From Bradyrhizobium sp. (GTDB lineage: Bacteria; Pseudomonadota; Alphaproteobacteria; Rhizobiales; Xanthobacteraceae), in NCBI RefSeq assembly GCF_016219575.1, contig NZ_JACRMG010000023.1, positions 248,001 to 312,000 of the forward strand: a stretch of 64,000 nt of DNA. Direction: 5' to 3'. Shown piece after piece: positions 24,440 through 33,234 of this stretch (the stretch's first letter is position 1; each line of letters begins with the position of its first letter). The notes beneath the pieces were generated by a model. That model did no database searches. It was not told where the DNA came from and saw only the letters and a list, made by a program, of their open reading frames with translations. A program made the position numbers and the translations under genes.

Positions 24440-24531
24440 CGTAGGGTGGGCAAAGGCGCATCTGCGCCGTGCCCACCTTCACTTGCACCGGTGCAATACA
24501 GGTGGGCACGCAACGCTTTGCCCACCCTACG
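24440..24531. repeat. Inverted repeat, CGTAGGGTGGGCAAAG family, between convergent genes
   Basis: Begins CGTAGGGTGGGCAAAGGCGC and ends GCTTTGCCCACCCTACG, with inner GTGCCCACC / GGTGGGCAC. Same family as 11026-11115. It separates the ends of the Bug gene and the NHL-repeat gene and may act as a two-way terminator. Confidence 0.85.
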
Positions 24532-24550
24532 GCAGCGCTCGCAGCCGTTG

Positions 24551-25519
24551 CTACACCTTCTCCAGCTTCTGCAAACACCGCTTGACCCGCACCTGCGCGG
24601 GCATGTCGGCGTCCGGGAAGCTGGTCTTCCAGTCGGTGACGCCGACCTCGCCGACATAGATCGCGCCCGTCGAATCCATGGCGATGCCGTGCGGCGCGAG
24701 GAACTTGCCGGCCTCCAGCCCCGGGCCGTTCTCGCCGCCGAGCCTTGCGATGCGCTTGCCCCTGGCGTCCACAATGGACAGCCGCGGGCCGAGATTGGGC
24801 ACCTTGCGGTTGACCGCCATGCCGGGGCCGAGCTCGCCGATGACAAAGTTCGGCTGCCTGCCGCCGCAGCAGCACAGCGCGCAGGGGCGATGCAGGTTGT
24901 TCCATTGCGTCTCGTATCTGCCGTTGCCGTCGAACACCTGCACGCGGTGGTTCTCGCGGTCGGCGACATAGACGAAACCGTCGGCATCGGTGACGATGTT
25001 GTGCACGATGTTGAACTGGCCGGGATCGGTGCCGGGCTCGCCCCAGGTCTTCAGGAGCTTGCCGTCCGGCGAGAATTTGTGGACGCAGGCATTGCCGTAG
25101 CCGTCGGAGACGTAGATCTCGCCCCTCGGCGACAGCGCGGTATGGGTGCAGCGATGGAACGGCTCCCCGCTCATGAAGGGGGCGGGTTTGTTGGGGATGC
25201 CGATCGTCAGCAGTACCTTGCCCGATGCCGAGCACTTGCGCACGGTGTGGTCGCCGTCGTCGGTGCAGTAGAGATTGTCATCGGCGTCGATGTGCAGCCC
25301 GTGGGCGCGGCTGAATAGCCCTTCGCCCCAGCTTGTGATGAAATTGCCCTCGCGGTCGAACACCACCATCGGATGTTCGCCGCGGTTGAAGACATAGATG
25401 CGGTCCTTGCTGTCGACCGCGACGGAGGCGACGTCGGTGAGCTGCCAGCCGTCCGGCAGCTTGCCCCAGTTTTCCACCACGCGGTAGCGATGCTCGCCCG
25501 TGCCCAGAATGGCCGGCAT
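24551..25519 (-). CDS. NHL-repeat beta-propeller protein, peptidylglycine lyase-like
   Basis: 322 residues from the ATG at 25519. At least five NHL-type repeats with YVFNRGEHPMVVFDREGNF, YVSDGYGNACVHKFSPDGKLLKTWG and YVADRENHRVQVFDGNG-like sequences, giving a six-bladed propeller as in peptidyl-alpha-hydroxyglycine amidating lyases. No signal peptide. Oddity: a cluster C-A-L-C-C-C-G-G (Cys213, 216, 217, 218) sits in a loop and could hold a metal. Reaction unknown. The gene follows the FMO-type monooxygenase on the same strand, with a repeat in between. Confidence 0.8.
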   Translation of the reverse strand: MPAILGTGEHRYRVVENWGKLPDGWQLTDVASVAVDSKDRIYVFNRGEHPMVVFDREGNFITSWGEGLFSRAHGLHIDADDNLYCTDDGDHTVRKCSASGKVLLTIGIPNKPAPFMSGEPFHRCTHTALSPRGEIYVSDGYGNACVHKFSPDGKLLKTWGEPGTDPGQFNIVHNIVTDADGFVYVADRENHRVQVFDGNGRYETQWNNLHRPCALCCCGGRQPNFVIGELGPGMAVNRKVPNLGPRLSIVDARGKRIARLGGENGPGLEAGKFLAPHGIAMDSTGAIYVGEVGVTDWKTSFPDADMPAQVRVKRCLQKLEKV

Positions 25520-25537
25520 GTGTGTCCCCTTTTGTCT

Positions 25538-25668
25538 GTCATTCCGGGGCGCGCGCAGCGCGAGCCCGGAATCCATACTCACGATGGTGGTTATGGATTC
25601 CGGGCCTGCGCCGGAGCCTGTCATCGGGCGCGCGTTCGCGCGACCCGTTGGGCGCATCCCGGAATGAC
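25538..25668. repeat. Inverted repeats, GTCATTCCGGGGC family
   Basis: Left arm 25538-25577 (GTCATTCCGGGGCGCGCG ... CCGGAATCCATA), right part 25592-25668 (TATGGATTCCGGGCC ... ATCCCGGAATGAC). The right part has an extra inner palindrome (GGGCGCGCGTTCGCGCGACCC, about 25626-25646, in two halves). Same family as 6243-6627. Confidence 0.8.
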
Positions 25669-25681
25669 GATGGATAGAAAT

Positions 25682-27466
25682 TCACGCGACCGCCGCCTCG
25701 AAACTCGGCGCATGAAGCCGCGGCAAAAGTCCTTCCTCGATCGCCTTGATCTGCAGGGCGAGCTGCTTCGAGCCGATCCGGCATTGCGCGAGCCCGCCGG
25801 CGATGAACCAGAGGCCGGGTTGTCCGGTGCGCACATACATGGCGCGCAGCTCCTCTGTGTCGCCAAAGCCCCAGATCGGGCCGACGCGCTTCGTCACGTC
25901 GGCGCCGAACAGCTTCTGCACCAGCTCTTCCTGCGGGCGGTAGCCGGTGGCGAGCACGATCAGGTCGGCCGGGATGGTCTCGCCGCTCTTCATCCGCGCG
26001 CCTTCGGCAACAAAAGTCTCGATATCGGCAAACTGCTTCAGCGCGATCTCGCGCCTGATCAGGAGTTCGGAGCAGCCGACGTTGAAATAATAGCCGCCGC
26101 CGCGGGTGAGGTATTTGAACTGCCAGCCGGTATTGTCCTCGCCGAAATCGAGCTTGAAGCCGACCTTGCGCAGGCCGTCGAGCAGTTCGGTGTCGAGCGC
26201 CTTCGACTTGTCGCAGGTCAGCGCATGGCTCTTGCGCGCGAGCTTCAGCGGTATCGACACCGCGATCAGGTCGTTATCGTCCAGCGTGCCTTCATTGTAG
26301 GGCGAATAGACCAGTTGCGCCGACGGCTCGATGCTGACCACCAGCGTGGACGAGCGCTGCACCAGCGTCACCCCGGCGCCGCTGGAATAAAGATCCTGCG
26401 CGATGTCGTGGCCGGAATTGCCGGAGCCGATCACGAGTGCGCGCCTGCCCTTCCAGCTCTCGCCGTCATCGTAACCGCTCGAATGCACGACCTTGCCGGC
26501 GAAATTCTTCAGCCCCGGAATATCCGGGATGTTGGGGATGCCGCTGACGCCGGTGGCCAGCACGACATGGCGCGGGTGCATGACGCGCGTCTCGCCCTTG
26601 CGGCGCACGGTCACGGTCCAGCGGCCTTCCTTCTCGTCGTAGCTGCCGCCCTCGAATTCGGTCTCGGTCCAGAAATTCAGCTCCATGCCGTCGACATAGG
26701 ATTCGAGCCAGTTGGCGAGCTTGTCCTTGGGGATGTAGGTCGGCCAGTTCGGCGGAAACAGCATGTAGGGCAAATGATTGACCTGCACCTGGTTGTGCAG
26801 GGTGAGCGCGTGATAGCGCTTGCGCCAGTTGTCGCCGATGCGCTGCATGCGGTCGACGATCAGCGTATCGACGTTGAGCTGCTTCAGCCGCGCGGCGATA
26901 CAGAGGCCCGATTGCCCGCCGCCGATCACCAGCACGGTCGGATCGCGGTCGGCATAGTCGTTCGACGCCTTGCGCAGGTCGAGCCAGTTCGGCCCGCGGA
27001 AATCGCGCGAATAGGCATTGCCGCGCGGGCGGTTGACGCCGAGCTGTTCCTCGAAGCCTTTCAGCTCCTCCAGCGCGGTCAGCAGCGTCCAGGCCTTGAG
27101 CCGGTTGCCGTCGGCGGCATCCGGGATCAGGCGGATGATTCCGTCGCCGCGGCCGAGCCTGGTTTCGAATTTGAAAATGGCCTCGATGCAGTCGGTGCCT
27201 GCGCGCATCACCTTGCGCGGGGCGGCGCGATCGGGATCGATGGCAAAGCCCGACGGTGCGGCGTCCGCCGCCTGCGCCTTCAGCGTCTTCAGGATGTCAT
27301 CGCGGCCGTTGACGGTCTGCAGCGTCCAGGACAGCGCCAGCGCGTCGCGCCAATAGCTGTCCGGGTGGAACAATTTCTCGAGCGCGCCGTCATGGCCGAG
27401 CGCCGCCTCGAATTCCGCCAGCCAGCTTTCGGCGGCAATGGCAATGTCCGACGTCTTGTCCAGCAT
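25682..27466 (-). CDS. Flavin-dependent monooxygenase (FMO/BVMO-like) with SnoaL-like N-terminus
   Basis: 594 residues. Residues 1-140 resemble a SnoaL/NTF2-like domain. The rest is an FAD/NADPH oxidoreductase: FAD-binding VLVIGGGQSGLCIAARL (182-187 as GGGQSG), a HALTLHNQVQVNHLPY segment, the NADPH-binding ALVIGSGNSGHDIAQDL and the ATGYRPQEE motif near the C-terminus. Such enzymes oxygenate soft nucleophiles or ketones; the substrate is unknown. Transcribed with the DUF2855 gene 93 bases upstream or from its own promoter. Confidence 0.88.
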   Translation of the reverse strand: MLDKTSDIAIAAESWLAEFEAALGHDGALEKLFHPDSYWRDALALSWTLQTVNGRDDILKTLKAQAADAAPSGFAIDPDRAAPRKVMRAGTDCIEAIFKFETRLGRGDGIIRLIPDAADGNRLKAWTLLTALEELKGFEEQLGVNRPRGNAYSRDFRGPNWLDLRKASNDYADRDPTVLVIGGGQSGLCIAARLKQLNVDTLIVDRMQRIGDNWRKRYHALTLHNQVQVNHLPYMLFPPNWPTYIPKDKLANWLESYVDGMELNFWTETEFEGGSYDEKEGRWTVTVRRKGETRVMHPRHVVLATGVSGIPNIPDIPGLKNFAGKVVHSSGYDDGESWKGRRALVIGSGNSGHDIAQDLYSSGAGVTLVQRSSTLVVSIEPSAQLVYSPYNEGTLDDNDLIAVSIPLKLARKSHALTCDKSKALDTELLDGLRKVGFKLDFGEDNTGWQFKYLTRGGGYYFNVGCSELLIRREIALKQFADIETFVAEGARMKSGETIPADLIVLATGYRPQEELVQKLFGADVTKRVGPIWGFGDTEELRAMYVRTGQPGLWFIAGGLAQCRIGSKQLALQIKAIEEGLLPRLHAPSFEAAVA

Positions 27467-27559
27467 GCGCGCTTCTCTCCGGCGGCCGTCTCGCGCGGCC
27501 TGTGCAGGGAGCCTATACCCATTCGGGTTGGCACAGAAAGATGCGTGGAGCGCGTGCCG

Positions 27560-28645
27560 CTATGTCCCAAGCGAAAGGATGTGCCCCTCGTCGGGCGAAA
27601 CATGGCCGTTGAGCGTATTCAGATAGACCTGTTTCACGGCATCCGGCCCGCGGCTTTCCGTCACCTTCAGCCACTTGCCGAGGTTCGGCGCAAAGCCTGA
27701 CCAGGCCGCGCCAAAGCGCTGCTCGACCCCGCCCGGGCCCCATGCCTTGGCCCGCTTGCGGATCTGGTCCGGCGCGAAGAACCAGCTCGGCCTGGCGCCG
27801 GGCAGTTCCGGCTCCTCCATTGTGCTGCGGTGGGTCAGGCCGACGCGGCCGGAATACTTCATCTGCCCGACGAAATGCCGGTGCAGCGTCTCGCGCAGCG
27901 CGCTGTTGCCGGCCATGTCGACATAAGCGACCGGCGCATTGGCCGGCAGTGACGTGACCTTGTCGTAGGTCACGACCTCGTCATAGCAGCCGAGCGATTT
28001 GACGAAGTCGACATTCGAGGCCGAGGTCAGCCCGATCACCTTGATGTCCTTGCGCCGGTGCAGCAGATGCGCGAGCCCGAACGCGGTCTTGCTCGAGGCC
28101 GAGGACAGTAACACGCTCCTTGCGCCGAACATCGCATTCTCGCCGAGATAATCGTCGACCAGGAACGACAGCATGAACAGCGGCTGCAGCAAGGCGCGAT
28201 AGTCGCCGGCGCGTCCCTCGAAATCCGGATTGCCGGTCACGCGAGCGTAGGAATTATAGACGGGCGAGACGCCCTGCCGGTGTGCGGCGCCGTCGCGCAA
28301 GCCGCGCTTGCTGACATCGGCGGCCTCGATCACCAGATGCGTCGCCATCGGGAAATAGCCGAACAGGGATTCGCCGACCGCAATGGCAGGATGCTTCGAG
28401 GCGATCACCTCGCCAAATCCCCACACCGGAATGTTGCCGAAACCGTCGGGGGCGGGAAACAGCGTCCAGTATTTCAGCGTGTCGCCCATCACGGCATAGG
28501 TGATGTTGTTGGCGGTGAGGGCGAAGCGGGTCACCTTCACCAGCAGCGCATCGTCCGGCAGCGTGGCTGCGTCGGGCAATTGCGTCTCGATCATCTTGCA
28601 TCGCTGCAGGTCGTTGCGTGCCACGACGAAGTCGGCGGACTTCAT
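27560..28645 (-). CDS. DUF2855 family protein (MDR-like)
   Basis: 361 residues from the ATG at 28645. The whole length fits DUF2855: ARNDLQRCKMIE, LLVKVTRFALTANNITYAVMG, IPVWGFGEVIASKHP, and a Rossmann-like segment SVLLSSASSKTAFGLAHLL followed by VIGLTSASNVDFVKSLGCYDEVVTYD. This recalls zinc-free medium-chain dehydrogenases/quinone reductases, so a reductase role is possible, but no activity is known to me. Neighbouring oxidoreductases suggest a shared catabolic task. Confidence 0.85.
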   Translation of the reverse strand: MKSADFVVARNDLQRCKMIETQLPDAATLPDDALLVKVTRFALTANNITYAVMGDTLKYWTLFPAPDGFGNIPVWGFGEVIASKHPAIAVGESLFGYFPMATHLVIEAADVSKRGLRDGAAHRQGVSPVYNSYARVTGNPDFEGRAGDYRALLQPLFMLSFLVDDYLGENAMFGARSVLLSSASSKTAFGLAHLLHRRKDIKVIGLTSASNVDFVKSLGCYDEVVTYDKVTSLPANAPVAYVDMAGNSALRETLHRHFVGQMKYSGRVGLTHRSTMEEPELPGARPSWFFAPDQIRKRAKAWGPGGVEQRFGAAWSGFAPNLGKWLKVTESRGPDAVKQVYLNTLNGHVSPDEGHILSLGT

Positions 28646-28809
28646 ATGCGCGTCTCCCGGGTTTGAAGGCGATCTTTGCCCCGGCCGGCGGTCGATTGGC
28701 AATAGCAACAATGTTTGAAATGTTGTTGGCTTTCGCTGGCCCGTCCCAATGCAATGACGAGGTGCCCGGTATGACATGATGTGACGTGAGGCCAGCACAT
28801 TGGTCAGGC

Positions 28810-29249
28810 TCCCTCCCCCCTTGCGGGGGAGGGTTGGGGAGAGGGGTATGCCACACGACGTGGTCTCGGAGATTCAGCGCACCCGCGCCAAACGACTCCG
28901 CCGCACCATGACGCGCGCGGAGACTCGCCTATGGCGACACCTGAAAGCGGATCGCCTCGCCGGTCTCAATTTCCGCCGGCAGACTCCAATCGGCAATTAC
29001 ATTGCAGATTTCGTCGCGCATTCCTGCAAGCTCATCGTCGAGCTCGACGGCGAGAGTCACGACTTCGAGGAGCGCATTCGTCACGACGAGCGGCGCGATC
29101 GTTGGTTCGTGTCCCGCGGTTACCGCGTGCTGCGTTTCACCAACGAAGACGTGCTCAAGAATCTCGAAGGAGTCGTTCTGAGCATCGCGGAAGCAGCGGA
29201 ACAAGCGGCACACCCCTCTCCCTAACCCTCCCCCGCAAGGGGGGAGGGA
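28810..29249. mobile_element. Cassette: DUF559 endonuclease gene bounded by 38-bp inverted repeats
   Basis: The 38 bases at 28810-28847 and those at 29212-29249 are inverted copies with a single difference. Each copy is itself a hairpin (CCCTCCCCC / GGGGGAGGG around TTGC). Between them lies one gene and nothing else. The left repeat ends on the base before the ATG and provides its GGGGAGAGGGG ribosome binding site; the right repeat encodes the last codons and the stop. Flanking target-site duplications were not seen. Whether the unit moves is inference. Confidence 0.65.
28848..29225 (+). CDS. DUF559 endonuclease-domain protein (Vsr/PD-(D/E)XK type)
   Basis: 125 residues. RAKRLRRTMTRAETRLWRHLKADRLAGLNFRRQTPIGNYIADFVAHSCKLIVELDGESHDFEERIRHDERRDRWFVSRGYRVLRFTNEDV is a complete DUF559 domain; Asp (YIADF) and Glu-x-Asp-Gly (IVELDGESH) match the PD-(D/E)XK nuclease core, as in the mismatch endonuclease Vsr. 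Substrate unknown. The start codon, ribosome binding site and stop codon are all set by the flanking inverted repeats. No methyltransferase or other partner lies nearby. Confidence 0.9.
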   Translation: MPHDVVSEIQRTRAKRLRRTMTRAETRLWRHLKADRLAGLNFRRQTPIGNYIADFVAHSCKLIVELDGESHDFEERIRHDERRDRWFVSRGYRVLRFTNEDVLKNLEGVVLSIAEAAEQAAHPSP

Positions 29250-29315
29250 ACCCCTCCATTGGTGCGTCCCTGACTGTTGTCCGAGACTAGTCGCTTCAAG
29301 TAAGGCTTAGGGCGT

Positions 29316-30842
29316 TCACGCCGCCGGGCGCAACTGACCTTCGGCATGGAGATCGCGCAGCTTGCGCTTGAATATCTTGCCGCTCGCCTCGCGCGGCAGC
29401 GCGTCGAGGAACTGGATGTCCTTCGGCACCTTGAAATTGGCCAGCCGCGCGCGCAGGAAGCCTTGCACCGCCGGGACCGAAAGCGAGGCGCCGGCTTCCG
29501 GCTCGATGCAGGCGAACAGCCGCTCGCCATATTCGTCGTCGGGCACGCCGAACACGGCGCAGTCGCGCACGCCCTCCATGCCGATCAGCGCATTCTCGAT
29601 CTCGGCCGGATAGATGTTGACGCCGCCCGAGATCACCATGTCGCGCTTGCGGTCGCACAGGAACAGGTAGCCGTCGGCATCGAGATAGCCGACGTCGCCG
29701 ACGCTGACGAGGTCGTCGCGGCCGGCCTCGGCGCGCGCGGCGGCATTGCCGTGATAGTCGAAATCGGCAATTGCGGTCTGACGCATGAAGATCTCGCCGG
29801 GCTCGCCCGTGTCGCACAGCGTACCGTCGGGCCGGAAGATCTTCACGATGCCGCCCTCAATGGCGCGGCCGACCGTGCCGGGCTTCGCCAGCGCCTCCGC
29901 GGAGGAGTGCCACACCGGAATGCCGGTCTCGGTCGAGCCCAGATATTCGTTGATGACCGGCCCCCACCACTCGATCATCGCGCGCTTGACCTCGACCGGG
30001 CAGGGCGCCGCGCCATGGATGACGAAGCGCAGCGAGGAGATGTCGTAGCGCTTGCGCACGTCTTCCGGGAGCCGCAGCAGGCGGACAAACATGGTCGGCA
30101 CCGCATGCATGTGCGTGATGCGATAATCCTGCACCAGCCGCAGCAGGTCCTCGGGATCGAAGCGCGGTTCCAGCACGATGGTGGCGCCATGACGGAACGC
30201 CAGCATGCCGTAGGAGTTCGGCGCCGAGTGATACATCGGGCCGTTCATCAGCACGACCTGGTTGTCGTTGGGCGCGATGCCATAGGCCAGCGTCGAGACG
30301 CGCTCGGCGGCGGCGAGCTGCTCGGGGCGCATCTGGCCGCGCCGCACGCCCTTGGGGCGCCCGGTGGTGCCCGACGTATAGAACATCGGCGACATCCGCC
30401 CGATCGGGCCGGACCACGGCGCCTGCGCGTCGCGCCATCGATCCCAATCGGTCATGCCGGCCGCTACACGCGTCAGTTCCGCCGGCACGTTGAAGGCGGC
30501 CGCGATCTCCGGCGGCGTCGGCACGATCAGCACCTTGATGTGATCGGGAACGCCCTCGCGGATCTGCGGCCAGAGATCGGCATGGCAGACCAGAACCCCG
30601 GCGCCGCAGTCGCCGATGATGTAATTCACCTCGTCGGCCTTGAGGTGCCAGTTGATCGGCACCACCGGCGAGCCGATTGTGGCAGCGGCACTGGAGCATT
30701 CGAAGAACGCAAGATCGTTGCGCAGCATCATGGCGACAGGCGTGCCGCCGGCCACGCCAAGCTCTTTCAGCCCGGTCGCCGCCCGGGCGGCGCGTGCAAA
30801 GATCTCCGGATAGCTGATCCGGCGGTCGCCGCTGATGATCAT
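29316..30842 (-). CDS. Acyl-CoA synthetase (AMP-binding)
   Basis: 508 residues. ANL motifs: MFYTSGTTGRPKGVRR (A3), YLGSTETG (A5), GDVGYLDADGYLFLCDRKRDMVISGGVNIYPAEIENAL (A7-A8) and LPREASGKIFKRKL with the catalytic lysine (A10). Converts a carboxylic acid to its CoA thioester. It is last in a minus-strand row nitronate monooxygenase, substrate-binding protein, ligase with gaps of only 34 and 21 bases, so all three probably serve uptake and activation of one compound. Confidence 0.9.
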   Translation of the reverse strand: MIISGDRRISYPEIFARAARAATGLKELGVAGGTPVAMMLRNDLAFFECSSAAATIGSPVVPINWHLKADEVNYIIGDCGAGVLVCHADLWPQIREGVPDHIKVLIVPTPPEIAAAFNVPAELTRVAAGMTDWDRWRDAQAPWSGPIGRMSPMFYTSGTTGRPKGVRRGQMRPEQLAAAERVSTLAYGIAPNDNQVVLMNGPMYHSAPNSYGMLAFRHGATIVLEPRFDPEDLLRLVQDYRITHMHAVPTMFVRLLRLPEDVRKRYDISSLRFVIHGAAPCPVEVKRAMIEWWGPVINEYLGSTETGIPVWHSSAEALAKPGTVGRAIEGGIVKIFRPDGTLCDTGEPGEIFMRQTAIADFDYHGNAAARAEAGRDDLVSVGDVGYLDADGYLFLCDRKRDMVISGGVNIYPAEIENALIGMEGVRDCAVFGVPDDEYGERLFACIEPEAGASLSVPAVQGFLRARLANFKVPKDIQFLDALPREASGKIFKRKLRDLHAEGQLRPAA

Positions 30843-30863
30843 ATCCGCTCTCCGTAAGCCGGG

Positions 30864-32048
30864 TCAGTCCTGGCGGTCGTCAATGAGATCGCCGAAGCCG
30901 ACCCAGTTCTTGCCGTTGAATCGGCGCAGCCGCAACTGCTGGAACGGCAGATAGTCGTCGGGCCCCGTCGAGACCTTGATGCCGGGCAGAAGCAGCGGCA
31001 GCTCGACGTCGCGCAGCGAGGTCGCCTGTTTCAGGATATTCTCGCGGCTGAAATCGTCCTTGCACGCCTTCAGCACCTTCATCAGCAGCGTCGCATAGTG
31101 GTAGCCGGCCGCATAGTTGGAATTCTTCAGGTCAGCGTCGGGCATGCGTTCCTTCATGAAGGCGAAGAACTCCTTGACGCCGGCATCGTCGGCCCATTGC
31201 GGATCGATGGTGTCTTTCTGGGCGCTCGAGGAGACTAGGCCGATCGCGTTCTCCAGCCCGGCAGGTTCCAGGAACGAGATCGACGACGCCGAGGTCGGAA
31301 CCAGGAACAGGTCGGGCTTCCAGTTCAGCTCCGCGACGCCCTTGATCATCTGGGACGTGAACTTGCCGAGCACGACGCCGAACATCACGTTGGCGCCGGA
31401 AGCCTTCAGCGTCGCGAGCTGCGAGGCGATGGTCGGCGCGCTGGTCTCGTAGCTCGCCTCCGCCACGATCATGGAAGCGGCCTTGGGTCCAAGCGCGCGC
31501 TTGAAGCCCGTGACATAGTCGCGGCCGAAATCGTCGTTCTGCGACAGGATCGCGATTTTCGCGTCGGGCTTCGCCTGCAGCACATATTTGGCGTAGATCA
31601 CGCCTTCGGATTCGTATGTCGCCATGCCCGGCATGGTCCACGGAAAATTCTTCGGGTCCGCCCATTTGGTGGCGCCGCTCAACACGAACAGTTGCGGCAC
31701 CTTCTTGCTGTTGAGATAGCGATGGACCGCGTTGTTGGTGGCGGTCCCGAGGGAGCCGAACAGGAACAGCACCTCTTCCTGCTCGACCAGCTTGCGGGTC
31801 TGCTCCACCGTCTTCGGCGGCGAATAGGCGTCGTCCAGCGTGATGAACTTCACCTTGCGCCCGTTGATGCCGCCTTCGGCATTGACCTTCTCGAAATAGA
31901 CCTCCTGCGTCTTGCCGATCAGGCCGAAGCCCGACGCCGGGCCGCTATAGGGCAGGGTCTGCCCAATGCGGATGTCTTCCGCCGCCACGGCCGCCGCCGT
32001 GCCGCCGAGCGTGAACGCGATCGTCAGTGCATGCTGTAGCCGCTTCAT
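30864..32048 (-). CDS. ABC transporter substrate-binding protein, branched-chain amino acid (LivJ/K) type
   Basis: 394 residues. Signal peptide of about 22 residues (ALTIAFTLGGTAAAVAAE). Type I periplasmic-binding fold with IRIGQTLPYSGPASGFG, LDDAYSPPKTVEQTRKLVEQEEVLFLFGSLGTATNNAV and a YAAGYHYATLLMKVLKACK segment, as in the Liv family, whose Bradyrhizobium members often bind aromatic or other acids. No permease or ATPase gene is nearby. Middle gene of a three-gene operon. Confidence 0.9.
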   Translation of the reverse strand: MKRLQHALTIAFTLGGTAAAVAAEDIRIGQTLPYSGPASGFGLIGKTQEVYFEKVNAEGGINGRKVKFITLDDAYSPPKTVEQTRKLVEQEEVLFLFGSLGTATNNAVHRYLNSKKVPQLFVLSGATKWADPKNFPWTMPGMATYESEGVIYAKYVLQAKPDAKIAILSQNDDFGRDYVTGFKRALGPKAASMIVAEASYETSAPTIASQLATLKASGANVMFGVVLGKFTSQMIKGVAELNWKPDLFLVPTSASSISFLEPAGLENAIGLVSSSAQKDTIDPQWADDAGVKEFFAFMKERMPDADLKNSNYAAGYHYATLLMKVLKACKDDFSRENILKQATSLRDVELPLLLPGIKVSTGPDDYLPFQQLRLRRFNGKNWVGFGDLIDDRQD

Positions 32049-32082
32049 CGGTTCCTCCCATCTGTCGTTATGATTGTCTCGT

Positions 32083-33057
32083 TCAGGCGATCGCCCGGCG
32101 CTGGAAGTCGGTGGTGGCCTCCGAAAACTCGGCCTTCAGCCGCGCCACCAGTTCGGCCACCGGCGGCGCATCGCTGATCTGGCCGATGCCCTGGCCGCTT
32201 CCCCAGATGTCGCGCCACGCCTTGGATTTCATGTTGCCGCCGGAGCCGAAATTCATCTTCGACTTGTCGGCGACCGGCAGGTTCGCCGGATCGAGCCCCG
32301 CGGCCGCGATCGACGAGCCGAGATAGTTGCCGTGCACGCCGGTGAACAGGTTGGAATAGACGATGTCGTGCGCGGCATGCTCGATCAGCGCGGCCTTGTA
32401 GGCGGGATCGGCATTGGCCTCCTCGGTCGCGATGAAGCGCGTGCCCATGTAGGCGAGGTCGGCGCCCAGCGCGAGTGCGGACGCAATGCTCCATCCGTCT
32501 GAGATCGCGCCCGAGAGCAGGATGGTGCCCTTGAACCACTGCTTGACCTCGCGCACCAGCGCGAACGGCGACAGCGTGCCGGCATGCCCGCCGGCGCCGG
32601 CACAAACCAGGATCAGGCCGTCGACGCCCTGTTCGGCGGCTTTCCGCGCATGCTTGACGTTGATGACGTCGTGGAACACCACGCCGCCATAGGAATGCGC
32701 GGCCTCGACGATCTCCAGCGGCGGACGCAGCGAGGTGATGATGATCGGCACCTTGTGCTTCACGCAGGTCTCCATGTCCTTCATCAGCCGGTCGTTGGAG
32801 GCATGGCAGATCTGGTTGACCGCGTAGGGCGCGACCTTCTTGCGGGGGTTCTGCGCCTTGTATTCGCCGAGCTCGTTCTCGATCCGGGAGAGCCACTCGT
32901 CGAGCTTCTCGACCGGCCGCGCATTCAGCGCCGGGAACGAGCCGATGATGCCGGCCTTGCACTGGGCGATCACGAGCTCGGGGCCTGAGACGATGAACAG
33001 CGGCGAGCCGAGCACGGGCAGTTCGAGCGTGTCCTTGAGCGAAGCGGGTAGCGGCAT
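32083..33057 (-). CDS. Nitronate monooxygenase family (NPD/2-nitropropane dioxygenase-like)
   Basis: 324 residues from the ATG at 33057. FMN-dependent TIM barrel: LGSPLFIVSGPELVIAQCKAGIIGSFPALNARP at the start, DGLILVCAGAGGHAG (phosphate-binding loop), ILLSGAISDGWSIASALALGADLAYMGTRFIATEEA near the end. Nitronate monooxygenases oxidise alkyl nitronates; many homologues have other or unknown substrates. First gene of the three-gene operon and divergent from a LysR regulator. Confidence 0.9.
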   Translation of the reverse strand: MPLPASLKDTLELPVLGSPLFIVSGPELVIAQCKAGIIGSFPALNARPVEKLDEWLSRIENELGEYKAQNPRKKVAPYAVNQICHASNDRLMKDMETCVKHKVPIIITSLRPPLEIVEAAHSYGGVVFHDVINVKHARKAAEQGVDGLILVCAGAGGHAGTLSPFALVREVKQWFKGTILLSGAISDGWSIASALALGADLAYMGTRFIATEEANADPAYKAALIEHAAHDIVYSNLFTGVHGNYLGSSIAAAGLDPANLPVADKSKMNFGSGGNMKSKAWRDIWGSGQGIGQISDAPPVAELVARLKAEFSEATTDFQRRAIA

Positions 33058-33200
33058 GCGAATGTTCCCTCGACAAATGGGCCTTGAGGCCGGCTGTATT
33101 TCCTGATGCGCCGGGAATTCGCTGCGCCTTCCGGCGAGCGGCCCACCCGGAAGGGCCCACTGACGTCTGCGATTATAGGGCTGGACGCGCGGGCGGCGCT

Positions 33201-33234
33201 GTTCAATATTGGACAGACCATCATTCACGAATGA
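33201..33234. promoter_or_regulatory. Palindromes between the LysR gene and the divergent operon
   Basis: GTTCAATATTGGAC (33201-33214) is an imperfect palindrome and TCATTCACGAATGA (33221-33234) is a perfect 6+2+6 palindrome reaching the LysR start codon. Either could be bound by the LysR protein to control both directions; LysR sites of T-N11-A form are not otherwise clear. Confidence 0.45.

Noticed and set aside
25373..27700. A 775-codon plus-strand frame opposite the FMO-type monooxygenase
   Set aside because: Antisense shadow; no recognisable domain, while the other strand holds a complete flavoenzyme.
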